Source: Oscillospiraceae bacterium (GTDB lineage Bacteria; Bacillota; Clostridia; Oscillospirales; Oscillospiraceae). From it: a stretch of DNA of 9,906 bases. The notes beneath the pieces are model-generated. The model did no database searches and was not told the origin of the DNA. It saw only the letters and a program-made list of their open reading frames with translations. The DNA lies in assembly GCA_028691385.1 (NCBI GenBank), contig JAQUZL010000077.1, positions 1 to 9,906 on the forward strand. Reading direction: 5' to 3'. Position numbers and translations under genes: made by a program. Shown piece by piece: positions 6,752-9,906 of this stretch (position 1 is the first letter of the stretch; each line of letters begins with the position of its first letter).

Positions 6752-8359
6752 ATGGCAGTGAAATATGTTTTTATTACAGGCGGCGTTGTGTCCGGCCTGG
6801 GCAAGGGCATTACAGCCGCGTCGCTCGGCCGCTTGCTGAAACAGCGTGGCCTGAGAGTCACAATTCAAAAGTTCGATCCGTACCTGAATGTAGATCCCGG
6901 TACGATGAGCCCCTACCAGCATGGTGAAGTGTTCGTGACCGATGACGGCGCGGAAACGGATCTGGATCTGGGACACTACGAGCGGTTTATTGATGAAAAT
7001 TTGACGCGGAACTGCTCCGTGTCATCCGGCCAGATCTATTGGACGGTGCTCAACCGCGAGCGTACGGGCGACTATCTCGGCCGCACCGTGCAGGTGATTC
7101 CCCATGTGACCAACGAAATTAAAAAGCGCATCTATTCGCTCGCAACGCCGGAAACTGACGTTGTGATCACAGAAATCGGCGGCACGGTGGGCGACATTGA
7201 GTCCCAGCCGTTCCTTGAGGCAATCCGTCAGGTTGCCGTTGAGGTTGGCAAGCAGGACGTCATGTTTATTCATGTTTCGCTGATTGTCGCCATTCCCGGC
7301 AGTGGTGAGCTGAAGTCCAAGCCGACACAGCACTCCTGCAAGGAGCTGCTGTCCATCGGCATCCAGCCGGACGTCATCATGTGCCGCTGCGACTATGAAA
7401 TTCCGGACGACATCAAAGAGAAAATTTCGTTGTTCTGTAACATTCCAAAAGAAAACGCGATTCCAAACTTGACTGCGCCCATCCTTTATGAGGTGCCGTT
7501 GATGCTCAACAAGGAAGTCTTGGACAACGTTGTCTGCAAGCGTCTCGGCCTGCAGACCCAGCAGCCGGATCTTGCCGAGTGGGAAGCCATGGTCAAGCGC
7601 GCCAAGAACGTGCAGGGCGAGGTTAAAATCGCGCTGGTCGGCAAATATGTGGCGCTGCATGACGCGTATCTGTCCGTGGTCGAGGCGCTGACCCATGGCG
7701 GCATTGAAAATGATGTCAGGGTTAGCATCGACTGGATTGATTCGGAATTGGTGACTGACGAAAATGCGGACGCTTTGCTGCATGACGCAGACGGCATTTT
7801 GGTGCCGGGCGGCTTTGGTGATCGCGGCATTGAGGGCAAAATCAGTGCCATTCGCTATGCGCGTGAGCAGAATATTCCGTTTTTGGGGATCTGCTTGGGC
7901 ATGCAAATGGCGGTTGTCGAGTTTGCCCGCCATGTGGCCGGATTTGCCGATGCGCATTCTACGGAATTTTTCAAGGATACCACGCATCCTGTGATCGATT
8001 TGATGCTTTCTCAGCGCGACGTTACTGATAAGGGCGGCACGATGCGCCTTGGCGCTTATCCCTGTCATATTCAGGAGCAGGACACCAATGTCTATGAGGC
8101 CTATGGCGCAAACCTGATCAGCGAGCGCCACCGCCATCGTTGGGAGTTTAACAACGATTTTCGTTCCGTTCTGACCCAGAACGGCATGCGGCTGACCGGC
8201 CTTTCACCGGACGGGAAGCTGGTGGAAACCGTGGAGCTTCGGAATCACCCGTGGTTTACCGGCGTGCAGTTCCATCCGGAGCTGAAATCCCGCCCGAATA
8301 AGGCGCATCCGCTGTTCCGCGAATTTGTTCGCGCAGCCAAGCAAAAGCACGGCATTTGA
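6752..8359 (+). CDS. pyrG: CTP synthase (glutamine-hydrolysing)
   Basis: Aminates UTP to CTP with ATP and glutamine, the last step of pyrimidine nucleotide synthesis; acts as a cytoplasmic tetramer. It has 535 residues, the normal bacterial length. The N-terminal synthetase has P-loop SGLGKG (14-19), KFDPYLNVDPGTM (40-52) and EIGGTVGDIES (141-151). The C-terminal class I glutaminase has GICLGMQ with nucleophile Cys381 and the HPE triad end at 508-510. The loop at 302-317, LHDAYLSVVEALTHGG, is typical. Residues 176-186 read SLIVAIPGSGE where relatives normally have a Pro-Tyr pair (LIPY or LVPY); KSKPTQHSC (188-196) replaces the usual KTKPTQHSV. The frame is intact. ATG at 6752 is chosen because AGGAGG ends 8 bases before it and the protein then starts at the usual point; an in-frame ATG at 6722 would add 10 residues without a ribosome site. 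It has its own promoter and terminator. Confidence 0.97.
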   Translation: MAVKYVFITGGVVSGLGKGITAASLGRLLKQRGLRVTIQKFDPYLNVDPGTMSPYQHGEVFVTDDGAETDLDLGHYERFIDENLTRNCSVSSGQIYWTVLNRERTGDYLGRTVQVIPHVTNEIKKRIYSLATPETDVVITEIGGTVGDIESQPFLEAIRQVAVEVGKQDVMFIHVSLIVAIPGSGELKSKPTQHSCKELLSIGIQPDVIMCRCDYEIPDDIKEKISLFCNIPKENAIPNLTAPILYEVPLMLNKEVLDNVVCKRLGLQTQQPDLAEWEAMVKRAKNVQGEVKIALVGKYVALHDAYLSVVEALTHGGIENDVRVSIDWIDSELVTDENADALLHDADGILVPGGFGDRGIEGKISAIRYAREQNIPFLGICLGMQMAVVEFARHVAGFADAHSTEFFKDTTHPVIDLMLSQRDVTDKGGTMRLGAYPCHIQEQDTNVYEAYGANLISERHRHRWEFNNDFRSVLTQNGMRLTGLSPDGKLVETVELRNHPWFTGVQFHPELKSRPNKAHPLFREFVRAAKQKHGI

Positions 8360-8365
8360 ATTTGG

Positions 8366-8398
8366 AAATGGCAGGCGCTGCAGCGCCTGCCATTTTTT
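8366..8398 (+). terminator. Intrinsic terminator of pyrG
   Basis: A perfect 30-bp palindrome (8366-8395, centred between 8380 and 8381) starts 7 bases after the pyrG stop and runs into six T (8393-8398). Its core stem is TGGCAGGCGC with GCGCCTGCCA around TGCA. Confidence 0.93.
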
Positions 8399-8402
8399 GC
8401 GT

Positions 8403-8450
8403 AAAAGATTCCCGCGCAAATCGGTTTTTGTACCGATCTGCGCGGGAATC
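8403..8450 (-). terminator. Intrinsic terminator of the fumarase beta-subunit transcript
   Basis: 19-base arms (8407-8425 and 8432-8450) pair with a single internal mismatch around a 6-base loop. On the minus strand the stem follows the gene's stop after 3 bases and is followed by four T (8406-8403). It sits back-to-back with the pyrG terminator, with only four bases between the two T-tracts. The short T-run makes it a somewhat weaker call than its stem suggests. Confidence 0.85.
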
Positions 8451-8453
8451 TGG

Positions 8454-9005
8454 TCATTTACAATAGGCTTTGCGACCCGTTTCAAAGAGGTTGTGGCCTT
8501 CTGAATCAATTGCAACCACGACGGGCAGCGCTTCGATGGTGAACCGTTTCACAGATTCACAGCCGAGATCAAAAAACGCGATTTCCTCCGCCTGCTTGAC
8601 ACAGCCCGCAATCAGCGCGCCCGCGCCGCCGACCGCGCAGAGATAGACCGCCTTGTTGCGCACGATGGCGTCAATCACGTCCCGGCTGCGCTCGCCCTTT
8701 CCGATCATGGCGGCAAGGCCGAGATCCAGCAGGCGCGGGGCGTAGGGATCCATCCGGCCGGACGTTGTCGGGCCGCAGGAACCGACGGGCATTCCCTGCT
8801 GGGCGGGGGTAGGCCCGGCATAATAAATCACCGCGCCGTGCAGATCATAGGGCAGGGGGCTACTTTCATCCAACAGCTGAAAAATGCGCTTGTGCGCAGC
8901 GTCGCGCGAGGTATAAACAGTGCCGGACAGAAACACGCGATCGCCCGCGCGCAGCTGCGGCACGGCGTCGCGCAGCGCGGTGGTGCTCAAATGATATTCC
9001 GCCAT
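8454..9005 (-). CDS. Fe-S hydro-lyase, fumarate hydratase / L(+)-tartrate dehydratase beta subunit
   Basis: Resembles the beta chain (or C-terminal domain) of class I fumarases and L(+)-tartrate dehydratases, which reversibly add water to fumarate or dehydrate tartrate using a [4Fe-4S] cluster held by the alpha chain. It has 183 residues, the usual beta length. Signatures: AGDRVFLSGTVYTSRDAAHKR (20-40), YYAGPTP (61-67), GSCGPTTSGRMD (75-86), GKGERS (102-107) and GGAGAL (126-131). The sequence does not tell fumarase from tartrate dehydratase, so no symbol is given. ATG lies 2 bases after the stop of the DivIVA-like gene; the ribosome site (GAGGAA) is inside that gene's last codons, suggesting translational coupling. 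The alpha subunit, usually immediately upstream, is not in the window and must be encoded elsewhere if the enzyme is functional. Confidence 0.92.
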   Translation of the reverse strand: MAEYHLSTTALRDAVPQLRAGDRVFLSGTVYTSRDAAHKRIFQLLDESSPLPYDLHGAVIYYAGPTPAQQGMPVGSCGPTTSGRMDPYAPRLLDLGLAAMIGKGERSRDVIDAIVRNKAVYLCAVGGAGALIAGCVKQAEEIAFFDLGCESVKRFTIEALPVVVAIDSEGHNLFETGRKAYCK

Positions 9006-9007
9006 GC

Positions 9008-9601
9008 TTATTCCTCAATTCCGACTGCAGTCAGATCGTTCAGCTCCTGCAGCTTGTCGCTGGCTTCTTCGTAGATCACGCGTATCTCTGCCAGGGCGTC
9101 CTGCAGGCGCGAGATGCTGGCGTTCAGATCTTCGCACAGCGCATCGGCTTCACTGCCGGTGGAGGCAAAGCGGGAAAGGGCTTCCGTGAGGACGGAATCA
9201 ATTTTTCGGGTAACCGCATTGGCACGGCTGCGCGCAGAGCGCTCGGCCGCCTCTGCACGGCGGTATGCGGCAAGCTCGTCTTGCGCAGCGTTGTCGCGCG
9301 GCGCGGCGCAATCTTCCTGCGGCGCGGGGACTTCCGCAGCCGCGGGTGACTCCGAAGCGGGGAGCGCTTCGCACGGCACCGGCGCTTCCGGCTCGTCGGA
9401 CAATTCTTCAATTAAGGTCTGCGCAGATTGCAGCGCGCTGCGAAACTGCTCAACCTGTGCCTGCAGCGCATGATTTTCATCCTGCAGCGATTTCACGGCC
9501 GTGGTGTTCTTCTTTGAGAGCAACTCGATATAGCCGACCACGTCGTCACGATTAAACCCGTTCAAAGAGGAGCGGAATTTGGGAAGTTCTTTATTTTCCA
9601 T
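9008..9601 (-). CDS. DivIVA-like coiled-coil protein
   Basis: 197 residues from the chosen start. Residues 9-31 (FRSSLNGFNRDDVVGYIELLSKK) resemble the short N-terminal membrane-curvature domain of DivIVA proteins, with the Gly-Phe pair and an Asp-Asp-Val-Val turn. A likely coiled coil follows (about 32-68), then a flexible linker rich in Pro, Glu and Ala (about 69-107) and a second helical, heptad-rich part (about 108-190). DivIVA relatives mark cell poles and division sites; whether this one does is inference. No signal peptide or membrane segment is seen. ATG at 9601 has GGGG 7 bases upstream (9609-9612); an in-frame ATG at 9616 overlaps that site and lacks its own. It is the first gene of a two-gene unit with the fumarase beta subunit, an unusual pairing with no evident functional link. 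Confidence 0.75.
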   Translation of the reverse strand: MENKELPKFRSSLNGFNRDDVVGYIELLSKKNTTAVKSLQDENHALQAQVEQFRSALQSAQTLIEELSDEPEAPVPCEALPASESPAAAEVPAPQEDCAAPRDNAAQDELAAYRRAEAAERSARSRANAVTRKIDSVLTEALSRFASTGSEADALCEDLNASISRLQDALAEIRVIYEEASDKLQELNDLTAVGIEE

Positions 9602-9636
9602 GAAAAGTCCCCACATTCTGTTGAATTTTTGTTGTT

Positions 9637-9665
9637 ATTGTAGCATAATGACGCCGCAAAAACAA
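9637..9665 (-). promoter_or_regulatory. Sigma-A promoter with extended -10 for the DivIVA-like/fumarase beta unit
   Basis: On the minus strand, TTGTTT (9665-9660), 17 bp, TACAAT (9642-9637), with TGC just before the -10 giving an extended -10. Predicted start is near 9630, leaving a leader of about 28 bases before the ATG at 9601. Confidence 0.75.
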
Positions 9666-9745
9666 CACACGAAGCAGTGGAAATCGCGAACGATTTTCCG
9701 CGCATTATATGAAATAATCTTTCGTAAGTATATCATGTTATTTCG
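9666..9745. other. Intergenic stretch with two inverted repeats
   Basis: Between the terminator at 9746 and the promoter at 9637-9665. GGAAATCG (9679-9686) pairs with CGATTTTCC (9691-9699) around a 4-base CGAA loop with one bulged T. GAAATAA (9711-9717) mirrors TTATTTC (9738-9744), centres 27 bases apart. A minus-strand TATAAT at 9709-9704 has no good -35. These could be operators or remnants of an upstream promoter; no gene is seen. Confidence 0.3.
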
Positions 9746-9788
9746 CACAAAAAAGACAGATTTCAATAAGAAATCTGTCTTTTTTGTG
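9746..9788 (-). terminator. Strong intrinsic terminator, symmetric, probably for a gene entering from the right
   Basis: Two perfectly complementary 19-base arms (9746-9764 and 9770-9788) around an AATAA loop, with six A on one side and six T on the other, so it could work on either strand. No plus-strand gene ends nearby, so it most likely ends a minus-strand transcript from beyond the right edge. On that strand U6 lies at the outer end of the 3' arm. Confidence 0.85.
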
Positions 9789-9850
9789 GACACCATGGAA
9801 AAAAGATTTCTTATCTTTCCCCAAAGAGAGCGCCAAGTCCTCAAAATAAA

Positions 9851-9906
9851 TCAGATTCTCCGCAACCACTTACCAATTTTATGATACCATAAATCCTCAA
9901 GCTTTT
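9851..9906 (-). CDS. Possible 3' end of an unidentified minus-strand gene (partial)
   Basis: One minus-strand frame open from the right edge ends in TGA at 9853-9851 and reads KLEDLWYHKIGKWLRRI. The composition (alternating aromatic, basic and hydrophobic residues) looks like a basic amphipathic protein C-terminus. A second open frame ends at 9841 (KSLRIYGIIKLVSGCGESDLF). The strong terminator at 9746-9788 implies that some minus-strand gene ends here, but which frame, if either, is real cannot be decided from 56 bases. I do not recognise it. Confidence 0.3.
   Translation of the reverse strand, partial: KLEDLWYHKIGKWLRRI

Noticed and set aside
7022..8137. A 371-codon minus-strand open frame opposite pyrG
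   Set aside because: Antisense shadow of a clear pyrG gene, with no ribosome site and no family features.
9635..9844. A 69-codon minus-strand frame across the right-hand terminator
   Set aside because: It runs through both arms of the 19-bp terminator stem and lacks a ribosome site; a real gene is unlikely to contain such a structure.
1..9906. A novel multi-gene defence, mobile or biosynthetic system
   Set aside because: All long genes are recognised housekeeping or sporulation genes, except one DivIVA-like protein; no transposase, integrase, toxin-antitoxin pair, CRISPR repeat or biosynthetic cluster was seen.

Overview
The window looks like chromosomal DNA from a spore-forming, fairly GC-rich member of the Clostridia, plausibly an Oscillospiraceae/Ruminococcaceae relative. 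The evidence is a spore germination protease (gpr) directly beside rpsT, a pairing also seen in Bacillus, together with strong AGGAGG-type ribosome sites, sigma-A type promoters and U-tailed terminators. I place it no more precisely than that. Nearly all of the window is core housekeeping sequence.

Left block, minus strand (1-5342), in transcription order: rpsT (ribosomal protein S20) has its own promoter and terminator. Next comes recG (branch-migrating helicase), whose promoter starts right after the rpsT terminator. Then asnB (glutamine-dependent asparagine synthetase) and gpmI (cofactor-independent phosphoglycerate mutase, cut by the left edge). A strong hairpin lies between recG and asnB and buries the asnB ribosome-binding site.

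Middle block, plus strand (5506-8359): gpr runs divergently from rpsT. A 355-base non-coding stretch follows, with a small cluster of DnaA-box-like motifs, five same-strand GGAAT repeats and a good sigma-A promoter. Then comes pyrG (CTP synthase). No CTP-sensing attenuator of the Bacillus kind is visible ahead of pyrG, and the PyrG protein carries local substitutions near a normally conserved nucleotide-binding segment.

Right block, minus strand (8403-9906): pyrG meets a two-gene minus-strand unit head-on, and the two transcripts end in back-to-back terminators. The unit encodes a DivIVA-like coiled-coil protein and, two bases further on, the beta subunit of an Fe-S fumarase/tartrate dehydratase whose alpha partner is not in the window. 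Upstream of its promoter are a small intergenic region with inverted repeats, a perfect 19-bp terminator stem and possibly the last 17 codons of another minus-strand gene entering from the right.

I see no mobile element, CRISPR array, tRNA or rRNA, and no obvious novel multi-gene system. The points worth a second look are regulatory (the asnB hairpin, the DnaA-like cluster, the overlapping rpsT/gpr promoters) and a few protein peculiarities (gpr N-terminus, recG motif II, pyrG segment, orphan fumarase beta subunit).
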